Shown here in pieces: positions 1 through 10,762 of a DNA stretch of 64,000 nt (the stretch's first letter is position 1; each line of letters begins with the position of its first letter). The position numbers and the translations under genes were made by a program. The stretch lies in NCBI GenBank assembly GCA_038087015.1, contig JASBNA010000006.1, positions 62,001-126,000 on the forward strand. Direction: 5' to 3'. This DNA comes from Cerrena zonata. Lineage: Eukaryota > Basidiomycota > Agaricomycetes > Polyporales > Cerrenaceae. The notes under the pieces were generated by a model. That model saw only the letters and a program-made list of their open reading frames with translations. It was not told the origin of the DNA and made no database searches.

Positions 1-88
1 AACTAATCGTATCAAAGTATGATATGATCGAAGATAGGTCCCTATATTTTCAAGACGAAATTTGCTACTGTAGATATCCGATTGGTAC

Positions 89-954
89 TCAGGAAGCCCG
101 AGCAATGACCAGAAACTCGTGGCCATCCAACAGACTTCCTAAAGGCCATTTCCCATGCTTAGATATGACGTCACCAAGAACAGATAACGGCTCTGCATGA
201 TCAACGTAAAAGTTCGTGAAGATAGTCGAGACCGCCCCACTGGCATCCTTCGGATCGAAAAGGGACCCTCGTAGCTGACCCGTTTTGAGGTAGTCGACAG
301 TCGCACTTGCAAGTACTGTAGGTCCTTGGTTACGGATGAAATCGAGGTCCAGAGCCTCTGTAAAATCATACAGGAGCCGGTATCACTTAAACCAAAGAAG
401 ACTTACTGGTTCGTTTGAGGAGTGAAAGGCACGCGGCGGGGTGGGAAGACGCAATGCCAAACAGATCAACTTCCCCAAAATTCTCCCCAGGCAAAGTTTG
501 TATAAGGGCAGTGGCGACACCCTTTTGTCGGTGAGATTGTTCCACGACGAGTTGTGTTACCCAACATATAAGAGATCCACCTACTGAAGATTATTATCTG
601 AAGAAAACCCTGGGGATATCAGGCTTGCCATCTGTCTGCCACACTACCGCAAAAGCATGTCCGATCAAAACGCCATCCAGTGTGCAAACAGCAAGAACAG
701 TGTGTTCAGCATCACTGATACATTGTTGGCGAAGCTTTCCGGCATTCATCATGACACGTTTCCCTGCAAAAGCCGGTCTACAACACGAAGAGTACCTTAC
801 TGAGCGGGACACCCTTACCAGGTTTTAAAGGTTTTGGAGCATCAGGAGCCCATATACCGTAGTTCTTTGAGAACAGAGATGCACATTCTGCTAGTATTTT
901 GTCATCAATTTGGTCCTTGGTCAATGTGCGGTAGATATACGAAGCAGCTGCCAT
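89..954 (-). CDS. GNAT-family N-acetyltransferase
   Basis: Predicted 237-aa acetyl-CoA-dependent N-acetyltransferase; the substrate cannot be told from sequence. Exons on the minus strand, listed low to high coordinate: 89..357, 407..580, 629..763, 819..954 (714 nt, in frame). The start is the ATG at 954 and the stop TGA is at 89..91. The first exon junction gives PGKRV, followed by LRQQC. After the second intron the GNAT core reads CWVTQLVVEQSHRQKGVAT (residues 96-114), with the R-x-x-G-x-A acetyl-CoA loop at R108/G111/A113. The intron at 581..628 uses a GC donor (GCAAGC); reading through it instead gives two in-frame TAA codons, while splicing it restores the core motif. The gene diverges from the amine oxidase. 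The family call is firm; a more specific name is not possible. Confidence 0.85.
581..628 (-). other. GC-AG intron in the GNAT gene
   Basis: A 48-nt intron with donor GCAAGC and acceptor CAGTAG. Removing it joins QTD to GGSLICWVTQ in frame. No GT donor nearby both keeps the frame and removes the tandem TAA codons. The call rests on protein-family conservation, not on transcript data. Confidence 0.65.
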
Positions 955-2197
955 GGTGGTCTCAGCTAAGAAACGTCAGGGATTTGACGCCTCGCTAATA
1001 GCCTGGGACTCCCACCAGTAGGCTGAAACCATGGCTCTTACGTGACAACCACCTGCTTATTTGTTTTCCTAATGCTTTACTGACTTAGCCTCTACAATCC
1101 AACTCACTCAAGCCTGTAGGCCTCATTTAAGAGCACGGCAGTAATCAATTGAGTCTTATTTAGAATCGGGCTACATTAATGCCTCGGAAACACCGGATCA
1201 AACTGCTAGAGGGGTCACGTCTTCATCTCAACCAAGCTCGCTCGCTGTTTCGTCGCAAACCCTAGGCCTGTTAGTATCCGGTACCTATTTTGAATTAGGA
1301 AGGTTAATCATTCAATTTCGGTCATTCAATTCGAATTCTCACAAGTCGCCGGCGATTTATTCTCTTTTATTCTGCGCAGAGTCTTCATACATCTATCAAA
1401 ATGGGAGCTTATCAAACCTCGTGTTCCAACAATTACTCCCTTATCCTCCCTTATCTTAGGGCTCAGACATTTCTCCCTGCCGACATGGAGAAACTGTTCA
1501 GCCACTACACCCAAAGAAATGGGGGAAGACGTAACCATTGCAGATGGCGAGGTGTCCTTACTGTAGCATCAGTTACAGCGAACCATTGGAGGATTGGTAT
1601 TGTTTCACCTACGCCACAAACTCCTAGTATGCCTGATAGGTCTTCCTAATGTTCACCGTCACAATATTCTGCTGCAAATCCGACTCATTCGGCAAAGCTT
1701 CGGCGGATTTGATGTATCTCTCGCATAATCCCTGCAGCTGTTTGCGGCCACCATCGGCCGCAGCTCTAAGTCATCATCTCCGACAGCCACAAATAACTTA
1801 CTGGGGCTGGTGGTTCAATTTCACTTGTTCGTATAGAACATTTCCAGATATTCATTGACTTTCTTGCCGAATGGTAGTTGGTGCAATCCACTGATACCGA
1901 CAGTTTTCGTCTGTTATCGGAATATGCTTAATAGCAGTAACTAGATCCTACTGTTCTAGCCTGGTCAAACCAATGAGTGTTTTCGCCAGGAGATCTCTCT
2001 GGCCTCGATTTCAATATCACCCTACAAGTGCAGATCTAGAACAAGATACACACAACGTTATCTTTGCTTGATAAGGATTCCCACTCGTGCGACCTTATCG
2101 AGTCAGTCTTTGTAAGAATATTAATAGTACTGAGGTATCTGCATACTCCTGTTGGAATCTTGCGGTTCCTTCTCGTTTCCAGATATCCTTCACGGTC
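955..2197. other. divergent intergenic region, GNAT / amine oxidase
   Basis: About 1.2 kb between two divergent genes. It should hold both promoters and the 5' leaders. Short ORFs here have no family resemblance. A small GC-rich hairpin (GCGGCC at 1744..1749, GGCCGC at 1756..1761) is the only local structure I noticed. Confidence 0.4.
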
Positions 2198-5100
2198 ATG
2201 CTGCAAGGGTACGAGCTGCTCAAGCAAGACGATGCGCTCAGTGAGCGGGGTCAATCCCCTCCTAGTAGACGCCTTGGTCCTCGGTTCGCACGCACTGTGC
2301 TATTCGTTACCGCAGGTGTCCTCATCTATCTTGGTCTTCATTCTACATGGTCAACTGGCAACAGAGATTTAGAGACAGAATCTTCCCTTGATCATGGCGT
2401 ACCTCTCAAGGAATGTCCTTCTAATCTCCCACCTACAGCCAAACCACCCGCGCAGGTCAACCTTTGGGCAAGTTTGGCTGTGAGCGAAACAGTTGACATC
2501 ACTAAATGGTTAAGTGACCCCGAACGGGGCCTTAACATGACGATGAGTGATCGCGGCTCACTCAGCGATAACATTCTGTTCCACATCGAAGCTTATCGCC
2601 CTGCCAAAGCAGATGCGCTTCGTTACTTGACTTCCCCTTCCGACCAAAATCTCCCCGAAAGATTCGCCAGAGTCACCATTCATCATGGCGCAGCTTCGGA
2701 TCCATACATTATGGATTATCTCGTTGGTCCTCTCCCGGTCAGTAGCAAGACCTCCATGAGGGAGCTTACTGAGATCTACCATCGCAACCCGATTCCCTAT
2801 AATGCCCGTGGATATACTGCTAAAGCATTCAACGAGCTCGACCCACTAATAGAGAAGATAATGACACCCATTTCGGACATTGTCAAGGTTTGACTCTCCT
2901 TGTTCCTGTGATATTTTATGTTTCTCAGTCTTATTTTCAGGAACTCTACGGAAATGACACATTGGTCGCAGCCGCTAATGGACCTATGAGCTTCGACGGT
3001 TCATTCCGTCGGTCGTGGGTCTCTTGGCGTCGTAAAGTTTCTGGTCCTTGGTTGCATCCCGTTGGTCTCTTCCAATATGTTGATATCAGTGGACCGGACC
3101 CTTCGACATGGAAACTTCTCAAGGTTGGTGTTTGTAACGATTCAGAAATATCAAAATTAACATCGTTGTAGATGGTGTATAATCATCAAGTCTTCCCTTC
3201 GGTAGAATCTTTTGCTGAGGCTTTCCATAACGGTACTTTGAAAAGAATACCACATAGACCGGACCAAAGGGATGACACTTCTTGGAGTACTCGCCGACGA
3301 TCAGGGCCTCCTCGTGACTTGGATCATCTACCTGGACCTCGTGCTGTCTCCTTTGCTGGACTCCGATTCCGTGTGGATAGAGCTAAGCAATATATCAGCT
3401 GGATGGGATGGGGATTGTACCTCGGATTCGACAGAGACATGGGAATGTCGCTTTGGGACATCAGATTCAAAGATGAGAGACTGATTTACGAGGTGAACAT
3501 AGACGTGATGCGATCGATATTTGATGACTTACATGATATTACTAGCTTTCTCCCCAAGAAGCTATTGCTCAGTATGGTACGTTATGAATACGTTCTATCT
3601 TTGTGTGTACTCATCTACGTATAGCCGGAAATGATCCTATGCAAGCTACTACGGCTTGGCTTGATAGGTACTTTGGTATGGTAAGTGTCGTTTGTTAGTT
3701 TGTGACAACATACGAGAAGGCTCAGAAATTCCTCTTTAGGGGTCCTCTGTGCGTGACATGCTTCCCGGATACGACTGTCCCTACGAAGCCGTGTATCTCC
3801 CGGCAACGACATACACACACATGGGTACCCTCAGACGAGAGCGAGCCATTTGTGTATTTGAACATGATACAGCTCGTCCTATAACTAGACATACCGGCTA
3901 TGATGAGGATGAGTTTGGTGCGGTTCGTGGTTACGTCTTGACTGTAAGAAGTATTGCTACCGTTGGAAAGTAAGTACCAATGTATTTCCCCATACTCATA
4001 GGATCTTTGCTGATTTGCTTGCGTAGCTACGATTACCGTGAGTTTCTCTTTGTCGTATCTAAAATGAGCAGCTTCTAACCTGAATCATTGGCCCACTATA
4101 GTGGTGCGTCTGTCTACTATAGACTCCAAGTAACATTGCTTCTAACGCTGATTGAAAGTTTGATTACATTTTCCACTTGGACGGGACCATTGAAGTACGC
4201 GTCTCTGCCTCCGGATATCTCCAAGGTGGATATTGGGAGAAGTCACAGTACAACTACGGCACAGCGATCCGTGAGACTTCAAGTACGTGTATCCCCATAG
4301 GTTTTATATTTGATAGCTTATTTCTGATCGTAGTGGGCTCCTTACACGATCATGTCATCAACTTCAAGGTTAGTCTCTCGCGAGGCTGTTCTCATTCTGA
4401 TCTTCATGTATCTGGGGACTAGGTCGACTTGGATGTCGCCGGCACGGACAACTCCTTGCTTTTCACGCATACCACTCAGGAAGAAGTCGAACAGCCTTGG
4501 TTCGATGAAGACTGGGGTAGCACGGTAATCCAACAGAAGATTCTCCGCGACTATATCGAGACGGAGGACAACGCACTCCTCAAATTTCCCACCAATTTCC
4601 AGGGCGGATATTCATTTGTTAACAAAGAGAAGAAGAATGCGTGGAGTACTCCTCGTGGATATGCTATCCATCCTGGGTATTCTCCAGTCCACAACGTACG
4701 TCTTGACACCCTGTATTATAGTTCTGTCTCTCATATCCGTTCCTCCGTTTCTACATTCCTACACTAGACGGTCGTGGGCTCCAAGAGGCTTCTAAACAAC
4801 GCCAACTGGGCCAGATATAACTTAGCTGTATCGCTGCGCAAGGAGCAAGAGCCCACGTCTAGCAGTATGTGGAACCTTAACTTACCTGGAGCTCCCATGG
4901 TCGATTTCCACAAGTTCTTCGATGGCGAGAATATCACACAGAAGGATCTTGTGGCTTGGGTCAATGTAGGCACGCATCACTTGGTGAGTCATACGACTAC
5001 TTTTAGAACACCGGTTCCATTTCTCTGACATGCCTATCTGCCAACCAGCCTCAAGCTGAGGATGCCCCCAATACACGTACCAATACGGCAACATCTAGGT

Positions 5101-5437
5101 AATGCTATCCTTATCGCGACGGAAGAGATAGAAAGCTGACATTCGAAACCATTCTACACTTAGTTTCTTCTTGACACCACTCAACTACTTCGACTCGGAT
5201 GTTTCCATGGATTCCATGAACGCCATCCTTCTCAAGACACCTGTCACGCCCGGTGAACCTTTCGAGTATATCGACTATGGTGTCAAGCCGGTGCAGTGCA
5301 TTCCTGATGAAATCCCACCTTTCGAGTACAGAGGACTGAAGGCGTTCGACTTGGAAGGCAAAGAAGCACAGCCTGCTACTATCAAGCAGCTAAGGAACGA
5401 GGCAGAACTATATCATCGTATTGATGTAGAATTCTAG
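2198..5437 (+). CDS. membrane-anchored copper amine oxidase (topaquinone)
   Basis: Predicted 831-aa copper amine oxidase, which deaminates primary amines to aldehyde, NH3 and H2O2. Exons: 2198..2887, 2941..3123, 3172..3492, 3546..3576, 3625..3680, 3740..3969, 4027..4037, 4102..4103, 4159..4282, 4334..4368, 4423..4695, 4768..4983, 5049..5098, 5164..5437 (2496 nt, in frame). The start ATG at 2198 gives a short basic tail and one hydrophobic segment (about residues 31-49), suggesting a type II anchor; an upstream in-frame stretch lacks a better ATG. Catalytic signs: base Asp422 in WLDRYFGMG, the topaquinone precursor Tyr505 in VGNYDYLFDY, copper ligands His554/His556 in LHDH, and His723 in HLPQAEDAPNT. 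All key residues are present, so it is probably active. The Tyr505 motif lies on an 11-nt exon followed by a 2-nt exon. Length fits the family plus the N-terminal anchor. Confidence 0.93.
4027..4103 (+). other. tandem 11-nt and 2-nt microexons in the amine oxidase
   Basis: Exon 4027..4037 (CTACGATTACC) and exon 4102..4103 (TG). The flanking introns are 3970..4026 (57 nt), 4038..4101 (64 nt) and 4104..4158 (55 nt), all GT-AG. The last two have a clear CTAAC branch site at a normal distance from the acceptor. Joining AA|C TAC GAT TAC C|TG|TTT GAT TAC gives NYDYLFDY, the conserved cofactor motif. Omitting the TG shifts the frame. Confidence 0.8.
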
Positions 5438-5773
5438 AAATGTATGTATGCTACATGTAGTTGCGGAGAAGGTGAAAATGAAACGAACGTGTGGTTTGAT
5501 ATTATTCGTTTGTTATCATAATACACGGTTCAATGAGTGACACTTTATACACGTGTAGTAGGGTGGAAAGTATGAAGTTTTATCATTCTGACATGATTGG
5601 ATCGTCCGACAGTAAGATAATAGGTGTAAATAGAGAAGGTATCGTAAGGTAAAAAGAAAGCGGGATCGCCCTGAGTGTGTTGAAAGCAGACAAAAATATA
5701 TGCGAAGGGGGAAGACAAAAAGAAATGATGAAAATGTAAGAAGTCGTGATGTTGTAAAGCAGAATCTATGGTA
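5438..5773. other. convergent 3' intergenic region
   Basis: About 340 bp between the tail-to-tail amine oxidase and Ca2+-ATPase genes. I see only AT-rich sequence expected of two 3' UTRs. Confidence 0.4.
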
Positions 5774-8700
5774 TTATTGTTTATTCGCCAGTGTCGCCCA
5801 TTTCTTGAATATCGGATCATCTGGTTTTGTATCGGGGTGAATTTGGACTTTGCCTTCCCAGAGGGCAGCTGACGATTTTGACGGGTCAAAGTGGGCCGGA
5901 TCAGAGAGTCCATTGGGTGACTGCGGTGCCCAACCTGCACCAATGGAAGAAGCAATCAAAGAGGGAACCATAGTCATGAGAGAGGGTCTAATACGAAATC
6001 ATGAGTTAAGACCACAACTTGAGAGAAAAACGAAATAACGTACATAGCAGCCTGATTCGCGGGAGGTGGCACCGCAGTCCTGCTTTTGACCACATACGAC
6101 GATGCGCGCATACGGCCTCCTCGTACATGAGCAAAAGTAGTGAGGTTATCCTTGACCATCTCGATGGCGGTATTCCATTCCGCGTCTGGTCGGGAGGTAG
6201 GGAGGACTTCGGGATTAGGCAGCAACCGAACTTTCATGAATAGACGTTCAAGGGGACCATTGGGTATAAGACGAATGAGGGCACCAAGAGGGATGGACAC
6301 GAAACCGAGAGCAATTGAGATACCCCATTCACGTCCAGCCATGTTGGTAACTTGGAAAGCAGCGCCTCCGACGAAAACGATTAGGACTTGAACACCGATT
6401 TCTGTATCCACAAGTTAGTTTAGTCACACACGCAGAACCTCTTACAATAAAGACCAACCCAGTAAGGTAATTCCCATAAAGTAGTAATTGCGGGTAATGC
6501 CTTGGAAAATGTTGAGGTGGTTATCAAGTCGTCGAGAGTTGATCGAGTTGAAGATCTGCGCAAACACAAAGATATTGAAGACTAGAGTTTGGACAACCGC
6601 GTCGTGTTTCTTCTCCAAGGCGGCATCACCTCCATGGTGGAACCCGAGGATCTTCGTGCCAAGGAAATGGAAAACAAGCGTGATAGTCGTCTGGTACAGC
6701 GACTGTCCAAAGATCTGTTTGTACATGTCGACCGAAAAGAGGGGTGAAGTTTTCTTATCAGGTTTACGATCCAACAGAGCTGGCGAAGCCGGGTCAGTAG
6801 CTAGAGCCAAAGCCGCGAACGTGTCCATGATGATGTTGATCCAAAGAAGCTGTACGGCGGACAATACAGATTCCTCCTGAGCTGAGGCGACGGCGGAGAC
6901 GAAAGTGATGATAACAGCGGTGATGTTGACCGAGATCTGGAACTGCAGGAATTTCCTGACGGCGTCGTTGACACAACGACCCCACATGATAGCCTGAACA
7001 ATAGAGGAGAAATTGTCGTCCATGAGGATAATGTCCGACGCTTCCTTGGCGACCTCAGTTCCGGCAATACCCATGGAGAAACCGACATCCGCTGTTTTCA
7101 GAGCAGGTCCGTCGTTTGTACCGTCACCGGTGACACCAACGATCTCACCAAGGGACTTGAGAGTTTCGACCAAAATCTTCTTGTCCTCCGGTGATGAACG
7201 GGCAAGAACCTGGAGCCGAGGAACAATTTCCAACATATCGGCTTCGTTGAGTTGACGGAAAATAGGGCCTTCCATAATCATACCGCCTGGGGTATAAATA
7301 CCACATTGGAGAGCAATAGAACGTGCGGTCAAGACATTATCACCGGTACACATCTTGACGGCGACGCCAGCCTTTTGACAGTCAGCCACGGCTTGTCGAA
7401 CACCTTCCCGAAGAGGGTCTTCGATACCAGTAATGGCGATGAGGACGAGGTTCTGAGCGAGATCGTCATAGTCCACCTACAGGGAGGAAAAAAATCAAAA
7501 TTGTTCACCATAGCCAGAAAAAACGAAACGTACCTCATCCGAAGAGTCCAATTTGCAACCTGCAGGAGGCCACTGTTCGAAATCACGGTAACAAAGAGCA
7601 ATGGTACGAAGAGTCTGGTTGGCGTAGAAAATGATCGTCCTAGAAATGTTGTCTTTCGATAGCTCATCAATCTCAACCGTCTCGACTTCCTTCTCGCTAG
7701 AGTAGTCGGAAGCGGAACGGTGAACGACGACATGACGAGAGCACTTCTTCGTCAGAATCTCACTAGCACCCTTAAGATAGAGACGATATCCACGGCCGTG
7801 TTTCACAACGACACCCATAGCCTTACGTTCGCTCGAGAACGGAATCATCTGCTTGATCTCAGCTAATTCCCTGGTGGCCTTATAATCCGCCCAGCTGCTC
7901 TCCTTCGCGAACTTGAGAAGCGCCGTCTCAGTCTTGCTTCCAACGAAGACCAACTCCTCGGTGTCGGGATCACGATCTTCGAAAGCAGTAGAGTTGATCG
8001 CGATAGCCTGGTTAAACAATTCCTGCAACCCGGGGCTGAGAACGTCGTTTAACTCCGTCTGATCGATAGAGAAGTCCTGTGCGTGCTTCCGAGTCGTCGT
8101 CGCATCAACCCTGACACCTGCTTCTTCGCCAGCGTTTGTACGTGCCTTGTTTTCCTCAAGGCGGCGAACGAATTTGCAATGGATGCCAATGGAGCCGGCG
8201 ACAACGGTCATGTCGTTTTGAGTGAGGGTACCAGTCTTGTCAGTGCAGACAACCGAGGCGTTGGCCATGGTCTCGCAAGAGCCGAGGACTCGGACGAGAA
8301 GGTTCTCCTTAGTCATACGTTTCGTTGCAAAGGCGAGAGCCAATGTCACTGCCAACGGAAGACCTAAAATTTGAAAGAAAAAAAATGCTAACGTCAGATC
8401 TGGAAGAATTAATCCACGAAGTGACAGGATACGAACCTTCTGGAACCGCGACGACAACGAGCGTAACTGAAATGATGAGAATCTGGACGAAAGCCAGACC
8501 TTTCTCGTTTGCCGACCGTACGGGGTTGTTTGTACCAAGTTGGACAAAGAAACGAATCATGAGAGCGGAAAAGAGGATCAGACCTGCCAAACTACCGAGT
8601 TTCGCGATGAGTTCGGCCAAGGCATTGAGCTTGAGCTGGAGGGGCGTGTTTTCTCCGTCTCCTCGTAACGCTAAAAATCGAGAAAGATGTTTAGCGACCG

Positions 8701-10762
8701 AAATGGAATGAGATAGGTAAAAATAGACTGACCCATCATAATTCGACCGTTGAAACTCTTCGGACCAACAGCAATAACCACGTAACTTCCGTAACCTTCC
8801 AGAACCTTACTGCCACTAACCATGAAACAATCTGTGTGCTTCAATACGTCGTCGAACTTGATTTCCGTTTGGTCATCGGAGCGTTCTCGTAAAGCCTTCT
8901 TGTATGCAGCCAAACACTCCTCGTAGGAAATCTTCTTGATGGCGTCTGATTCACCAGTAGCACCACTCTCGTCGCATTTGACGTTGTGTCCTTGGAGGAA
9001 GACACCGTCGCAAGGGATGATTTCACCGGGCTCCAGAATGGCGATATCTCCAACAACGACCTTCTTGACATCGATAACTTGTTCGACTCCGTCACGAATA
9101 ACCTTAAGACCACGTTCATCCTTCTTCTCGTTCAAGGCCTTGAATTGACGTTCCTTTTGCCAGTCATTCAACGAACCGACCATGACCTGTTTAATTAATT
9201 TGAAATTTATGATTAGAGACACGGAGAGCAACATATGACGTAAAACGAGAGATTTCGATACGTACGACGATGAAGATAGCAACCACGATGGCAACGCCTT
9301 CGACCCAATCAACTGGAGGCTCACCCTCCGGTCTCGTCGTCCCGAAGTCTTGGAAAAAGCCAAGCGCGAGTGAAACGACAGCTGCAATCGATAATAATAC
9401 CTGTGCAATTGGATCCGGTCAATAAATAAAACGGGCCGTATACGATTCAATATTTGTAAAACATACCAAAACTTTGTCTTTCAACGCCAACCACATTAAC
9501 TGTAACAGAGACTTTGATTTTCTCGACGGAAGCACATTCTCGCCATACACTCTATGCCGCTCAGAAAGAGGAGCATCGTAAGCGCCACCTTCACCTGCAG
9601 GTGTATCATCATCCCTGCCTTCCTCGGCGTCTTCTAAAGCATCGTCTTCACCACCAGGACCGGTGAGGACTATGTTCGGAACAGCTGCTGACTCTCCGCC
9701 ACCTTCCGGTTTAGGACTGTGTCTGTGCGAAACACCATCACCAGCGCCAAGTTGCGTACCCATACCTGGCCTACCATCGCCGGGCGTAGAAACTTCAGCA
9801 TCAGGAGAGGACTTTTCAGGTTGAGATACAGGAACATGTTCGGACTCGACCAGGGATTTCTTGCTCAAACCGCGCTTCGCATTAGTGCCTAAACCCTTGA
9901 GAAGGGCTCTGACACCACCGTGTGCGCGTAAATCATCGAGATTCTTGGGGTCGACTAGTGAGGCAAGGTGAAACGGCTTGAACCCAAAGGCACCCGCATC
10001 AATGTGTTCATCTTGTGCGAGATCAAGTGTAGGACGCTGTTCAGGCAGATCATCGCCGACGTGTTCACCGCTGTGACCTTCATTAGAGTCCCTAGCCGAC
10101 TTGTCGTGCTTAGGGGCAGGCGAATGAGAGCGGATGGTGGTACCACCTATGGAAGATTCGGCGTCGAATTGGGTGGCAGTCGGCGAAGGAGATACCAACG
10201 TACTCGATTTAGGGCTCAGAGGAGTCATCGCAAAGGTATGTGAATCAGGTTCTGTGCCATCCGTGCTGCCTTCGTAAGAACTGACGGAGCCTTTGCGGCC
10301 GTGGTGGCCGCCGGGAGTAAGCAAATGCAAGGAGGACAAGCCTGTCTTTTCCTCTGGTTTGTTGTCCCGTAAAGCGAGGGTAGACGGGGCTTGGAAAGAG
10401 GAGCGTGTCGACGAGGTGGGCGACGGCGGTGGGATGGAGGACCCATCCGAAGAATGGCCGTCGCCCGTGTTCAAGGACAAAGGAGATGAAGGAACATCTA
10501 GAGAGGACCTTCCACCGTGCGTATGCGGCGCGAAAGGAGCCGCTGTGAGGTACAGCGGGTCACTGGGAGACCTAGTATGCTGGGAAGAATGTGAGTGTGC
10601 AAAAGGCGACTCGGGCGTGACAGAACGCGGTGCATGTTCGTCGACAGCAAGGCCGGCGTCTGGGAGGTGGGGCGTTGAAGAATCGTTTGTTACTTGGATG
10701 GAAGGAAGTTGTGGGCTGCTGGTATCGGGAATGTCGTTTACGGACGCAGCATCGTTGGACAT
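5774..10762 (-). CDS. PMC1: type IIB P-type Ca2+-ATPase (PMC1/PMCA-like)
   Basis: Predicted 1512-aa calcium pump that moves Ca2+ out of the cytosol, in yeast into the vacuole. Exons low to high: 5774..5987, 6044..6401, 6459..7476, 7534..8363, 8437..8670, 8733..9186, 9266..9400, 9467..10762 (4539 nt, in frame). Landmarks: PEGLPLAV in the M4 Ca2+ site (from about residue 705), phospho-acceptor Asp748 in CTDKTGTLT, KGASE in the nucleotide domain, and TGDGTNDGPAL (1099-1109) with the Gly typical of PMCA pumps instead of Ala. Several hydrophobic segments follow to the C-terminus, including EIGVQVLIVFVGG. The first ~430 residues are Ser/Pro/Asp-rich and probably disordered. The C-terminal tail is short. 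The donor at 6458 was chosen over an earlier GT because it restores the LLEIGVQVLIVF membrane segment. Confidence 0.93.

Noticed and set aside
1401..1649. An 82-codon plus-strand ORF in the leftmost intergenic region
   Set aside because: No recognisable domain and no neighbouring exons. Most likely chance.
1744..1761. GCGGCC...GGCCGC hairpin in the GNAT/amine oxidase gap
   Set aside because: A six-base stem alone is common by chance and has no associated T-run or repeat ends.
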